This document shows, in pieces, positions 1 to 7,875 of a DNA stretch of 16,134 bases. This stretch comes from Bacteroides sp. CAG:709 (lineage in GTDB: Bacteria; Bacteroidota; Bacteroidia; Bacteroidales; UBA932). A program made the translations under genes and the position numbers. The notes beneath the pieces are model-generated. The model had not been told where the DNA came from. It saw nothing but the letters and a program-made list of their open reading frames with translations, and did not search any database. The first letter of the stretch is position 1. The number at the start of each line of letters is the position of its first letter. Location of the stretch: contig FR882191.1 in assembly GCA_000434935.1 (NCBI GenBank), forward strand, positions 39,434 to 55,567. Direction: 5' to 3'.

Positions 1-2183
1 TGAACTTCAAACGGGGAGGCGAGTATTCCGACTACGTGGCGAAGACCTCCATTGACATCATCAAGCGATACTACAAGGACAAGGGCTTCCTCGACGTCAG
101 GGTGGAGCCTCGTGTCCAGAAAGATACCATCATCGGCAATGCCATCCGCGTGAATTATGACGTGGACCGCGGCCCGAGAATCAAGATCAAGACCATCAAT
201 TTCATCGGCAATGACCATGTGAGCGACTATAAGCTCGCCAAGTCGATGAAGAAGACCAAGTCTGCAAAGTTCTATAACTTCTTCAGCAGCAAGAAGTTCA
301 ATGATAAGGAGTACAAGAATGACAAGAAATCCCTCATCAGCGCCTTCAACGAGGCGGGTTACAGGGATGCGCGGCTTCTCCGTGATTCCATCTACACCGT
401 GAAACCGGGCAGGCTCGGAATTGATTTCGTGTTCGACGAGGGTGACAAGTACTATTTCAGGAACATTACCTGGACCGGAAACTCCGTCTATACTTCAGAG
501 GCATTGAACTCCATTCTCCAGATTCAGAAAGGTGACGTCTATGACGTGGTTACGATGGAGAAACGTCTTCAGGGCGGCGGAAAGCAGGGAGATATCGATG
601 TCTCCAAGCTTTACCGCGACAACGGATACCTCTTCTTCAATGTCCAGCCGGTCGAGCTGAACGTGGTCGGTGATTCCGTGGACGTGGAAATGAGAATTGC
701 CGAGGGCAAGCAGGCGACATTGAACAATATCATAATCAACGGCAACGACCTTACCAACGAGCGCGTCGTGCGCCGTCAGGTGTTCACGAGACCTGGTTAT
801 CTGTTCAGCCAGAGCGACTTCGAGAGGTCCATACGAGAAATCGCATCTCTCGGACAGTTCGACCCTGAGGCGATAACCGATCCGGCGAAGGGCTATTCCA
901 TCATTCCGGACCAGCTGAACAGCACCGTCGATATTGTCTACAATGTTACCGAGAAGCCTTCCAGCCAGCTGGAACTCTCCGGAGGATGGGGAGGACGTAC
1001 ATTCGTCGCCACCGTGGGTGTAAGCTTCAACAACTTCTCCACCAGACGGATGTTCGACAAGAGCGCATGGAGACCTGTTCCGCTTGGAGATGCACAGAAC
1101 CTTTCGTTCAGATTCCAGACCAGCGGTACATATTATTCATCGCTTTTCGCAAGTTTCGTGGAGCCATGGCTGTTCGGCAAGAAGCCTACATCATTGAGCC
1201 TTTCAGCTTACTATAGCCGTCAGACGAACTCCTACCTCATGTGGAACATCCTGAACAATGACAAGCAGTTCGAGGTGTACGGATTTTCTGCGGGACTCGG
1301 AAACCGTCTGAAATGGCCTGACAACTATTTCGTATTGTATAACCAGCTCAGCTGGCAGACATACAAGTTGAGGGATTGGTACTCGAACTACTTCATATTC
1401 GATGACGGTATCTCCCACAACCTCAGCTATACATTGGGATTGTCCAGAACTTCCACCGACCAGCAGATTTATCCGCGTCAGGGTTCGGACCTCTCATTCT
1501 CGGTGCAGATCACGCCTCCGTATTCATTGTTCAGACGCAAGGACAAGGGCGTACTTGACGCCGCCGGAAATCCTGTGAAGGTCGGCAACTGGAGAGACAT
1601 CAACTATGACAGATGGTCGTCACAGGACAGATACAAGTGGATTGAGTATCATAAATGGACATTCAAGGGATCATTGTACACGAAACTCGTGGGCGACCTC
1701 GTGCTCATGACCAGGGCGCAGTTCGGTTACCTCGGATATTATAACAGAAAGTGGGGCTATTCTCCATTCGAGGGCTTCCTCGTCGGAGGTGACGGTATGT
1801 CGGGCTACAACTCATACGGTTCCGAAGTCATTGCCCTCCGTGGTTATGAGAACTACTCATTGACACCATACCAGGCGACCTCGTACAGCTCGAACGGTTA
1901 TTCGTATGCCGGCAATGTTTATGATAAATTTACGGTCGAACTCCGTTACCCTATTGTAATGCAGCCGCAGTCTACTATCTTTGCATTGTTGTTCCTCGAG
2001 GGCGGTAACTGCTGGTCGGACATCAGGGATTTCAATCCGTTCGAAATCAAGCGTTCTGCCGGTGTCGGCGTGAGGGTTTACCTCCCTGTGATCGGCCTCC
2101 TCGGAATCGACTGGGGTTATGGATTTGATGACAAGACCAATGGAAAGGGACAGTTCCACTTCCTTATCGGTCAGCAGTTCTAG
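1..2183 (+). CDS. bamA: Outer-membrane protein assembly factor BamA, 3' part (5' end outside window)
   Basis: This is the central component of the BAM complex, which inserts beta-barrel proteins into the outer membrane. The reading frame is open from base 3, so the gene starts upstream and the first GTG/ATG codons inside are not its start. About 727 residues are visible. Residues ~1-58 end one POTRA domain. Three further POTRA repeats follow at about 60-145, 146-235 and 236-317, each with a hydrophobic strand ending in a GN turn (NFIGN, TWTGN, IINGN). The 16-strand barrel fills ~320-727. The barrel carries LRGYENY near residue 612, matching the conserved (V/L)RGF/Y motif of loop 6, and the protein ends in the aromatic residue F typical of outer-membrane barrels. 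The ompH/skp gene follows after a 34-base gap, the usual pairing, and the two are probably co-transcribed. Identification is firm; only the N-terminus is missing. Confidence 0.95.
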   Translation, partial: NFKRGGEYSDYVAKTSIDIIKRYYKDKGFLDVRVEPRVQKDTIIGNAIRVNYDVDRGPRIKIKTINFIGNDHVSDYKLAKSMKKTKSAKFYNFFSSKKFNDKEYKNDKKSLISAFNEAGYRDARLLRDSIYTVKPGRLGIDFVFDEGDKYYFRNITWTGNSVYTSEALNSILQIQKGDVYDVVTMEKRLQGGGKQGDIDVSKLYRDNGYLFFNVQPVELNVVGDSVDVEMRIAEGKQATLNNIIINGNDLTNERVVRRQVFTRPGYLFSQSDFERSIREIASLGQFDPEAITDPAKGYSIIPDQLNSTVDIVYNVTEKPSSQLELSGGWGGRTFVATVGVSFNNFSTRRMFDKSAWRPVPLGDAQNLSFRFQTSGTYYSSLFASFVEPWLFGKKPTSLSLSAYYSRQTNSYLMWNILNNDKQFEVYGFSAGLGNRLKWPDNYFVLYNQLSWQTYKLRDWYSNYFIFDDGISHNLSYTLGLSRTSTDQQIYPRQGSDLSFSVQITPPYSLFRRKDKGVLDAAGNPVKVGNWRDINYDRWSSQDRYKWIEYHKWTFKGSLYTKLVGDLVLMTRAQFGYLGYYNRKWGYSPFEGFLVGGDGMSGYNSYGSEVIALRGYENYSLTPYQATSYSSNGYSYAGNVYDKFTVELRYPIVMQPQSTIFALLFLEGGNCWSDIRDFNPFEIKRSAGVGVRVYLPVIGLLGIDWGYGFDDKTNGKGQFHFLIGQQF

Positions 2184-2217
2184 GATATTGATATTGAAAA
2201 CATAAAAATTGATTGAT

Positions 2218-2772
2218 ATGAAAAAGATTATTTTGATCGCAGCTGCAGCGCTTGTTTCATTGTCGGCTTCAGCTCAGAAATTCGCTCATGTTAATTTCAA
2301 TGAGCTCGTAATGCTTATGCCTGCGGCAGATTCTGCTAGAGCACAGATCGCGGCTTCTCAGCAGGAGGCTCAGGATACATACAAGAGCATGACTGACGAG
2401 TTCCAGGTTAAGTATCAGCAGTATCAGCAGAAGAGCTCCACTTGGACACCTGCCATCCGCGAGAGCAAGGAGAAGGAACTCCAGGATATCCAGACCAGAA
2501 TCCAGGATTTCGACCAGTCCATCCAGCAGGAACTCCAGCAGCAACAGCAGCAGCTCATGGCTCCTATCCAGCAGAAGGCTGTCGCAGCAGTTGAGAAGCT
2601 CGCAAAGGAAGGCGGGTACATCTATGTTTTCGAAAAGGCTTCAATGCTGTATGTTGATGAGACTCAGAGCGTAGACCTGACACCGGCTGCAAGAAAGGCT
2701 CTCAACATTCCTGACGGAAGAACTCTGGAAACTCTCCAGCAGGAACTTCAGGCTCAGTCACAGAAGCAGTAA
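2218..2772 (+). CDS. skp: OmpH/Skp family periplasmic chaperone
   Basis: This is a periplasmic holdase that keeps outer-membrane proteins unfolded but soluble on the way to BamA. The 184-residue protein starts with a clear signal peptide (MKKIILIAAAALVSLSASA, cleavage expected before QKFAHVN). The mature start FAHVNFNEL matches the Skp N-terminal strand. A long, glutamine-rich helical region follows (about residues 40-125, including a run of six Q), as expected for the coiled-coil tentacles. The C-terminal strand segment YIYVFEKASMLYVDE matches the family. I chose the ATG at 2218 over an in-frame TTG at 2209 because it gives the normal lipid-free signal sequence directly. It follows bamA and is ended by a strong terminator. 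Many Bacteroidetes carry two tandem ompH copies; only one is present here. Confidence 0.92.
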   Translation: MKKIILIAAAALVSLSASAQKFAHVNFNELVMLMPAADSARAQIAASQQEAQDTYKSMTDEFQVKYQQYQQKSSTWTPAIRESKEKELQDIQTRIQDFDQSIQQELQQQQQQLMAPIQQKAVAAVEKLAKEGGYIYVFEKASMLYVDETQSVDLTPAARKALNIPDGRTLETLQQELQAQSQKQ

Positions 2773-2790
2773 TAAACCATTGATTTATAG

Positions 2791-2825
2791 GGCGGTATCT
2801 TCAAGATATCGCCTTTTTTATTTTT
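2791..2825 (+). terminator. Rho-independent terminator after skp
   Basis: A 10-bp stem (GGCGGTATCT pairing with AGATATCGCC, one G-U pair) closes on the 3-base loop TCA and is followed directly by TTTTTTATTTTT. It ends the bamA-skp transcript and insulates gdhA. Confidence 0.9.
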
Positions 2826-2849
2826 CTCTGTAAATTTCTTACAAATTAT

Positions 2850-2880
2850 TATGATTTGAACGTTTTTATTATTAGATTTG
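2850..2880 (+). promoter_or_regulatory. Bacteroidetes-type promoter for gdhA
   Basis: TAGATTTG at 2873-2880 fits the -7 consensus TAnnTTTG exactly. TATG at 2850-2853 lies 19 bases before it and matches the -33 TTTG with one change. Transcription would start near 2887, giving a leader of about 115 bases before the gdhA ATG. The assignment rests on the motif and spacing only. Confidence 0.55.
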
Positions 2881-2930
2881 CAGAGAACTAAGTATGATTC
2901 TTTAATATTTATAAGGAATATATACAGTGA

Positions 2931-2946
2931 CTGGCCGCAGGGCCAG
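2931..2946 (+). promoter_or_regulatory. Leader hairpin upstream of gdhA
   Basis: CTGGCC and GGCCAG form a perfect 6-bp GC-rich stem with loop GCAG, followed by ATTTTAT. It lies about 45 bases into the proposed gdhA leader and 57 bases before the start codon. It could be a leader stability element or a weak attenuator; the U-run is short. Only the hairpin itself is seen, and its function is inferred. Confidence 0.4.
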
Positions 2947-3002
2947 ATTTTATGACAATTGAGTATAAAACGTTAAAGTAAAACCAATTAACTAATAACA
3001 CA

Positions 3003-4346
3003 ATGAGAACCGAAGAAATCATGGCCAAACTCCAGGCCAAGTATCCTACGGAGAAGGAATATCTCCAGGCTGTACGTGAAGTACTTGAGTGCATCGAGGA
3101 TGTATATAACAAGCATCCTGAATTCGAGAACGCACGAATCATCGAGCGCCTCGTGGAGCCGGACAGAATGTTTACATTCCGTGTTACTTGGGTTGACGAC
3201 AAGGGCGAGGTTCAGACAAACACCGGATATCGTGTACAGTTCAACAACGCTATCGGACCATACAAGGGAGGTCTCCGTTTCCATCCTTCAGTGAACCCTT
3301 CAATCTTGAAGTTCCTCGGATTCGAGCAGACATTCAAGAATGCTCTTACGACATTGCCTATGGGCGGCGGCAAGGGCGGTTCAGATTTCAACCCTAAGGG
3401 AAAATCAGAGGGCGAAATCATGAGATTCTGCCAGGCTTTCATGCTTGAATTGTGGAGAAACATCGGTCCTGACATGGACGTTCCTGCGGGCGACATCGGA
3501 GTCGGCGGCCGTGAAATCGGCTTCCTTGAGGGAATGTACAAGAAACTTACCCGCGAGCACAATGGCGTGCTTACCGGAAAGGGCCTTTCTTTCGGCGGTT
3601 CACTCATCCGTCCTGAAGCTACAGGTTTCGGTGCAGTTTATTTCTTGCAGCACATGCTTCATAATCATAAGGCTGACCTCGACATCAAGGGCAAGACCGT
3701 GGCTGTTTCCGGTTTCGGTAACGTATCATGGGGTGCCTGCGTAAAGGCTACTGAACTCGGCGCTAAGGTCGTAGCTATCTCAGGTCCTGACGGAGTTATC
3801 TACAACCCTAACGGAATGACCAAGGAGAAACTCGACTACATGCTCGAACTCCGTGCATCTTGCAACGACGTTGTCGCTCCGTTCGCAGAGAAATTCCCGG
3901 ATGCGACATTCACCCCTGGCAAGAAGGCTTGGAGCGTGAAGTGCGACATCGCGATGACTTGCGCATTCCAGAACGAAATGTCCAAGGAAGATGCTGAGGA
4001 ACTCATTGCAAACGGCACATGGTGCTGCGTTGAGGTTTCCAACATGGGTTGCCAGCCGGGCGCTATCGAGGCATTCCAGAAGGCCAGGATTCTCTTCGCT
4101 CCAGGAAAGGCTGTCAATGCAGGTGGTGTAGCTACATCAGGTCTTGAGATGACCCAGAATGCAATGCACCTCAGCTGGACTGCGAAAGAGGTGGACGAGA
4201 AACTCCATGGCATCATGGACGCTATCCATGCTTCTTGCGTGAAGTACGGTACACAGGAGGACGGATATATCAACTATGTCAAGGGTGCCAACATCGCCGG
4301 CTTCATGAAGGTTGCCGAGGCTATGCTTGCACAGGGCATTATCTAG
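3003..4346 (+). CDS. gdhA: NADP-type glutamate dehydrogenase, hexameric
   Basis: This enzyme reductively aminates 2-oxoglutarate with ammonium to glutamate, the main ammonia-assimilation route in gut Bacteroidales, and acts in the cytoplasm. The 447 residues equal the usual length of the small hexameric class. Substrate-site motifs are GPYKGGLRFHPSVN (K88) and PMGGGKGGSDFNPKGKS (K124 and following lysines). The cofactor domain has VSGFGNVSWG near residues 233-242. APGKAVNAGGVATSGLEM near the C-terminus is diagnostic. The start at ATG 3003 gives the family's normal N-terminus (MRTEEIMAKLQAKYP). It appears to be a monocistronic unit, with its own promoter, a ~115-base leader and a terminator before the next gene. 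NADP rather than NAD preference is inferred from overall similarity to the short bacterial GdhA class, not from a decisive residue. Confidence 0.96.
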   Translation: MRTEEIMAKLQAKYPTEKEYLQAVREVLECIEDVYNKHPEFENARIIERLVEPDRMFTFRVTWVDDKGEVQTNTGYRVQFNNAIGPYKGGLRFHPSVNPSILKFLGFEQTFKNALTTLPMGGGKGGSDFNPKGKSEGEIMRFCQAFMLELWRNIGPDMDVPAGDIGVGGREIGFLEGMYKKLTREHNGVLTGKGLSFGGSLIRPEATGFGAVYFLQHMLHNHKADLDIKGKTVAVSGFGNVSWGACVKATELGAKVVAISGPDGVIYNPNGMTKEKLDYMLELRASCNDVVAPFAEKFPDATFTPGKKAWSVKCDIAMTCAFQNEMSKEDAEELIANGTWCCVEVSNMGCQPGAIEAFQKARILFAPGKAVNAGGVATSGLEMTQNAMHLSWTAKEVDEKLHGIMDAIHASCVKYGTQEDGYINYVKGANIAGFMKVAEAMLAQGII

Positions 4347-4362
4347 ATTGATTGATAACGAT

Positions 4363-4406
4363 TGGTAACGGGTGCATTTGTTATGATTTGCACCCGTTAT
4401 CGTTTT
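4363..4406 (+). terminator. Rho-independent terminator after gdhA
   Basis: The arms 4363-4376 and 4389-4402 pair over 14 bp. The core TAACGGGTGCA/TGCACCCGTTA is perfect and is extended by G-U and G-C pairs. The loop is 12 bases and TTTT follows. It separates gdhA from the symporter operon, and the proposed promoter of the next operon begins in its T-tract. Confidence 0.85.
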
Positions 4407-4435
4407 GTATATCTCTTGAAAATTGTCTATATTCG
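4404..4435 (+). promoter_or_regulatory. Probable promoter of the DASS-porin-apt operon
   Basis: TTTG at 4404-4407 and TATATTCG at 4428-4435 are separated by 20 bases. They match the Bacteroidetes -33 and -7 elements with one mismatch in the -7 (TTCG for TTTG). The expected start is near 4441. The -33 element sits in the T-tract of the gdhA terminator, and the -7 element lies inside the left arm of the 13-bp inverted repeat. Confidence 0.5.
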
Positions 4436-4460
4436 CGTCTTATTATTGAATATAGACAAT
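4422..4460. repeat. Perfect 13-bp inverted repeat, operator-like, at the DASS promoter
   Basis: ATTGTCTATATTC (4422-4434) and its exact reverse complement GAATATAGACAAT (4448-4460) flank a 13-base spacer. The repeat spans the proposed -7 element and start site and ends 21 bases before the symporter ATG. No T-tract follows, so it is not a terminator. As DNA it would be a symmetric site with half-sites 26 bp apart centre to centre. As RNA it would be a hairpin next to the start codon. Confidence 0.8.
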
Positions 4461-4481
4461 AATATTATTCGAAAACATAAA

Positions 4482-5951
4482 ATGTCAACTGAAACAGTTA
4501 AACCAACTGCGGCTTTTCCGGTAAAGAAGCTCGTGATGCTTCTTCTTACCATTGCCGTATTTCTTTTTTTCTGGTTTGTTCCAAGGTCATTCTTCGGAGT
4601 GACACCTAACGGGACTCCTATCCTTTCAATCATTGAACAGAGAACAGTAGCGATATTCGCACTCGCAGCATTGATGTGGATGTTCGAGATTCTCCCGACG
4701 TGGGCGACATCCGTAACCGTCATCGTGATATTGCTGTTCACTATTTCGGACAGCTGTCCGCTATTCCTCAGGAATGTGGGCGCCGATCCTGGTGACATGG
4801 GCACATTTGTCAGCTATAAGGCCCTCCTGGCAGCATTTGCAGATCCTACCATCATGCTCTTCCTCGGAGGATTCCTCCTTGCGATTGCAGCGACCAAGGT
4901 CGGTCTGGACGTCCAGCTTGCGAGAGTCCTGCTGAAGCCGTTCGGAACCAAGCCTAAATTCGTGCTTCTCGGTTTCCTCATGGTCATCGGTGTATTCTCA
5001 ATGTTCATGAGCAATACGGCTACCGCCGCAATGATGCTTACCTTCCTGGCACCTGTCCTCAAGACACTTCCGGCCAGCGAGAGAGGCCAGGCCGGATTGG
5101 CATTGGCAATCCCTGTTGCAGCTAACCTCGGTGGTATCGGAACCCCTATCGGAACCCCTCCTAACGCTATCGCTCTCGGCTATCTGACTGAGACAATGCA
5201 TCAGAGCATCGGTTTCGGCGAGTGGATGCTCATCATGGTGCCTTACGTTATCGTGATGCTTCTTTTCGCATGGTTCCTCCTTCTGAAACTATTCCCGTTC
5301 TCTTCAGACAAGATTGAACTCAAGATAGAGAATACCAGAAAGCCTGATACCAAGACATATATCGTTTGGGTTACATTCGCAGTGACCATCCTTCTCTGGG
5401 TGCTCGACAGATACACCGGTATCAATGCCAATGTAGTGGCAATGATTCCTGTCGGTGTGTTCTGCGCGACCGGTGTCATCACGAAAGAAGACCTCAAGAA
5501 TGTAGAGTGGAGCGTACTCTGGATGGTTGCCGGCGGTTTCGCGCTCGGTATTGCATTGAACAAGACAGGTCTCGCCGAGAACCTCGTCCAGTCTATTCCG
5601 TTCGCATCATTCAAGCCGCTCGTAATCCTCATTCTTTCAGGTCTTCTCGGATATGCGATGTCCAACTTCATCTCGCACTCCGCTGCAGCCAGCCTCCTCG
5701 TTCCTATCCTCAGTGCGGTAGGTGTAGGTATGGGTGACATGCTCGGACCTATCGGCGGCGTGAAGGCCCTCCTCGTGGGAGTTGCACTTTCTACCTCTGT
5801 GGCAATGCTTTTCCCTATCAGTACACCTCCGAATGCCATTGCGCATTCTACCGGTCTTATCCAGGTCAAGGATATGACGAAGGTCGGTGCAATCATCGGT
5901 GTCGTCGGCCTCGTGCTTGGTTATGCAGTATTGATTTTCATCGGATTCTAA
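4482..5951 (+). CDS. DASS/SLC13 family sodium-coupled carboxylate symporter
   Basis: This is an inner-membrane divalent-anion:Na+ symporter (INDY/CitT/SdcS family), expected to import C4 dicarboxylates or related acids. It has 489 residues and many hydrophobic segments. The family's two-fold repeat is clear. The first half has S177-N178-T179 in SNTATAAMM, followed by GTPIGTPPNAIALGY. The second half has FISHSAAASLLVPI, followed by ISTPPNAIAHSTG. The second repeat thus carries S398-H399-S400 where the family normally has S-N-T, so substrate or ion coordination may differ. I chose ATG 4482, preceded by an A-rich stretch. A longer in-frame extension to 4362 runs back through the gdhA terminator and is not credible. 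Its stop overlaps the porin start by one base (TAATG). The substrate is inferred from family and neighbours; citrate, tartrate or sulfate-like anions remain possible. Confidence 0.88.
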   Translation: MSTETVKPTAAFPVKKLVMLLLTIAVFLFFWFVPRSFFGVTPNGTPILSIIEQRTVAIFALAALMWMFEILPTWATSVTVIVILLFTISDSCPLFLRNVGADPGDMGTFVSYKALLAAFADPTIMLFLGGFLLAIAATKVGLDVQLARVLLKPFGTKPKFVLLGFLMVIGVFSMFMSNTATAAMMLTFLAPVLKTLPASERGQAGLALAIPVAANLGGIGTPIGTPPNAIALGYLTETMHQSIGFGEWMLIMVPYVIVMLLFAWFLLLKLFPFSSDKIELKIENTRKPDTKTYIVWVTFAVTILLWVLDRYTGINANVVAMIPVGVFCATGVITKEDLKNVEWSVLWMVAGGFALGIALNKTGLAENLVQSIPFASFKPLVILILSGLLGYAMSNFISHSAAASLLVPILSAVGVGMGDMLGPIGGVKALLVGVALSTSVAMLFPISTPPNAIAHSTGLIQVKDMTKVGAIIGVVGLVLGYAVLIFIGF

Positions 5952-7342
5952 TGAAAAATAGATTTTTGGCACTGGCAGTCGTTGCGCTTTTCGCTCCGGC
6001 TGCCAAGGCTTTTGCTTCTGAGCCTGCTGACGCTTCAGCGAAAATAGAGAAGCCTTCGCATTTCAAGTTTTACGGTTTTATCCGCAACTACTTCGCTTTC
6101 GACTCACGCGAGAGCAAGTCCGGCACTAAGGATTTGTTCTACTATATCCCTAAGGATGAGGCGCTTAACGCGAAAGGGGAGGATATGAATGCGAATCCTA
6201 CATTCCGTTTCCTCGCGATTACTTCACGTGTAGGTCTGGATGTAAAGGATTACCAGTTCGGCAAGACCAAGGTCGGCGCTAAGATTGAGACCGACTTCTA
6301 TTGCATGAACGGCAATGTCGCCGTACTCCGTCTGCGTCAGGCTTATGCAACATTGGGATGGGACGGACTCGGAAAGGACGGCAAGCAGAGCACTTCGCTG
6401 AAAATCGGCCAGGCATGGCATCCTATCGCTGCTGACCAGCCTTATGTGATTGATTTGGAGACAGGTACGCCGTTCAATCCGTTCAGCCGTACTCCTCAGG
6501 TCATGCTCGACCACAACTTCTCCAAGAATTTCACATTGACAGGCGGCTTCATCTGGCAGATGCAGTATCTTTCATCAGGTCCAAACGGCGCTTCTGACAA
6601 TTATATAAAGTATGGCTGCACTCCGGAGTTCTATGCTGGCGTCACGTTCAAGAGCAACAACGGCTTCACCGGTCGCGTAGGTGTGGATGTCCTCAGTATC
6701 AAGCCGAGATGGAGAGCCGATGATGGAGAGAAGGTCGGTGACCGTCTTACCACTGCTAACCCTTACATTTACGCCCAGTATTCGAAAGGCGCATTCTCTG
6801 TCAATGGTAAAGTAGTGTATGCTTCTGCCGGTGAGCATTTCAACATGCTTTCAGGTTACGGCGTGACGGACATTAATTCTGACGGTTCATGGGATTATGC
6901 CCCGCTCCATAGCACTGCATCATATCTTTCCGTTAAATATGGCCGTAAGCTTCAGGTCCAGGGAATGATCGGATATATGAAGAATCTTGGACTTGGAACA
7001 AGCAAGGATCTTTACAGCGATACGACTATTCCGGGCGCATTGGTGGTCGGAGAACCTGAAAACACGAAGTACACCAGTTCCAAGTATTTGTATCTGAGTG
7101 GAAACGGCTTCTCTAACCTGAACAGCATTATCCGTGTGACTCCGACAGTGGTCTATAACCTTGGCAAGCTGTCTTTCGGATTGGAATATGATATAACAGC
7201 TGCGCAATATGGAAAATATCCAGTGCTGAAGGCCGGAGATGTTGTCGTACCTGTCGTCCATTCCCATAACGGACTTGTCGATAGCGGTCTTCATTGGATA
7301 GTGAACCATAGACTTCTCGGAATGGTGAAATTTACATTCTAG
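5951..7342 (+). CDS. DcaP-like outer-membrane porin
   Basis: The 463-residue protein has a signal peptide (MKNRFLALAVVALFAPAAKA, cleavage near residues 20-23) and alternating-strand sequence throughout, ending in MVKFTF with the terminal aromatic of a beta-barrel. The layout resembles trimeric DcaP-type porins: an early FKFYGFIRNYFAFD strand, then SRVGLDVKD, then VGAKIETDF, then LRLRQAYATLGW, then LKIGQAWHPI. DcaP of Acinetobacter is known to pass dicarboxylates. Here the gene starts on the last base of the DASS symporter stop codon, which implies translational coupling and a shared substrate. The likely role is passive entry of dicarboxylates across the outer membrane to feed the symporter. 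Recognition is by pattern rather than strong identity, so a different porin subfamily is possible. Its status as a secreted barrel is firm. Confidence 0.75.
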   Translation: MKNRFLALAVVALFAPAAKAFASEPADASAKIEKPSHFKFYGFIRNYFAFDSRESKSGTKDLFYYIPKDEALNAKGEDMNANPTFRFLAITSRVGLDVKDYQFGKTKVGAKIETDFYCMNGNVAVLRLRQAYATLGWDGLGKDGKQSTSLKIGQAWHPIAADQPYVIDLETGTPFNPFSRTPQVMLDHNFSKNFTLTGGFIWQMQYLSSGPNGASDNYIKYGCTPEFYAGVTFKSNNGFTGRVGVDVLSIKPRWRADDGEKVGDRLTTANPYIYAQYSKGAFSVNGKVVYASAGEHFNMLSGYGVTDINSDGSWDYAPLHSTASYLSVKYGRKLQVQGMIGYMKNLGLGTSKDLYSDTTIPGALVVGEPENTKYTSSKYLYLSGNGFSNLNSIIRVTPTVVYNLGKLSFGLEYDITAAQYGKYPVLKAGDVVVPVVHSHNGLVDSGLHWIVNHRLLGMVKFTF

Positions 7343-7346
7343 TCTG

Positions 7347-7871
7347 ATGGATAAGGAATTACTTGTTTCCAGCATCCGGTCCATTCCGGATTTTCCCAAG
7401 GAGGGAATCCTTTTCAGGGACGTGACTACGCTTTTCAAGAATGCTGATGCGTTCAAGGAGGCCGTAGATGCGATATACGAGCTTTACAAGGATAAATGCA
7501 TTACCAAGGTCGCCGGCCTGGAATCCCGCGGATTCATTCTCGGGGCGGCATTGGCATATAAACTTGGCGCAGGCTTCGTCACGATACGCAAGCCCGGCAA
7601 GCTGCCATGTGACACATACTCTGAAGAATACATGAAGGAGTATGGTCCCGACACGCTTGAAATTCATACGGATGCATTGACATCGGATGATGTCGTGCTG
7701 CTTCATGACGACTTGCTGGCGACAGGCGGAACTGCCGTGGCAGCATTGAACCTTATACGCAAGTTCTCGCCGAAGGCGATTTTTGCGAACTTCATAATAG
7801 AGTTGGCGGAGTGCGACGGGATGGCTGCAATGCCGTCCGACATCGAGACTACTGCCCTGTTGAAGCTGTAG
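7347..7871 (+). CDS. apt: Adenine phosphoribosyltransferase
   Basis: This enzyme converts adenine and PRPP to AMP and pyrophosphate, a cytoplasmic purine-salvage step. It has 174 residues, the usual length. The PRPP-binding motif is LLHDDLLATGGTA (119-130). Upstream motifs GLESRGFILGAALA (58-71) and FVTIRKPGKLP (77-87) are those of the Apt family, and the N-terminal IPDFPKEGILFRDVTTLF is typical. It starts four bases after the porin stop with no promoter motif between, so it should be read from the DASS-porin transcript. It is followed by a terminator-like hairpin, and beyond that lie a nucleoside-type outer-membrane channel and a purine permease. It therefore sits physically between the two transport units but is transcriptionally closer to the first. 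Confidence 0.95.
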   Translation: MDKELLVSSIRSIPDFPKEGILFRDVTTLFKNADAFKEAVDAIYELYKDKCITKVAGLESRGFILGAALAYKLGAGFVTIRKPGKLPCDTYSEEYMKEYGPDTLEIHTDALTSDDVVLLHDDLLATGGTAVAALNLIRKFSPKAIFANFIIELAECDGMAAMPSDIETTALLKL

Positions 7872-7875
7872 ATGA

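Noticed and set aside
2209..2217. Upstream TTG start for skp
   Set aside because: The ATG at 2218 opens directly on a standard signal peptide; the extra three residues add nothing.
4362..4481. 40-residue N-terminal extension of the symporter
   Set aside because: It would be translated through the gdhA terminator and across the proposed promoter and palindrome, and it does not resemble the family.
5243..5896. 217-residue open frame on the - strand
   Set aside because: It is antisense to the symporter, has low-complexity shadow composition and no recognisable domain; it results from codon bias of the real gene.
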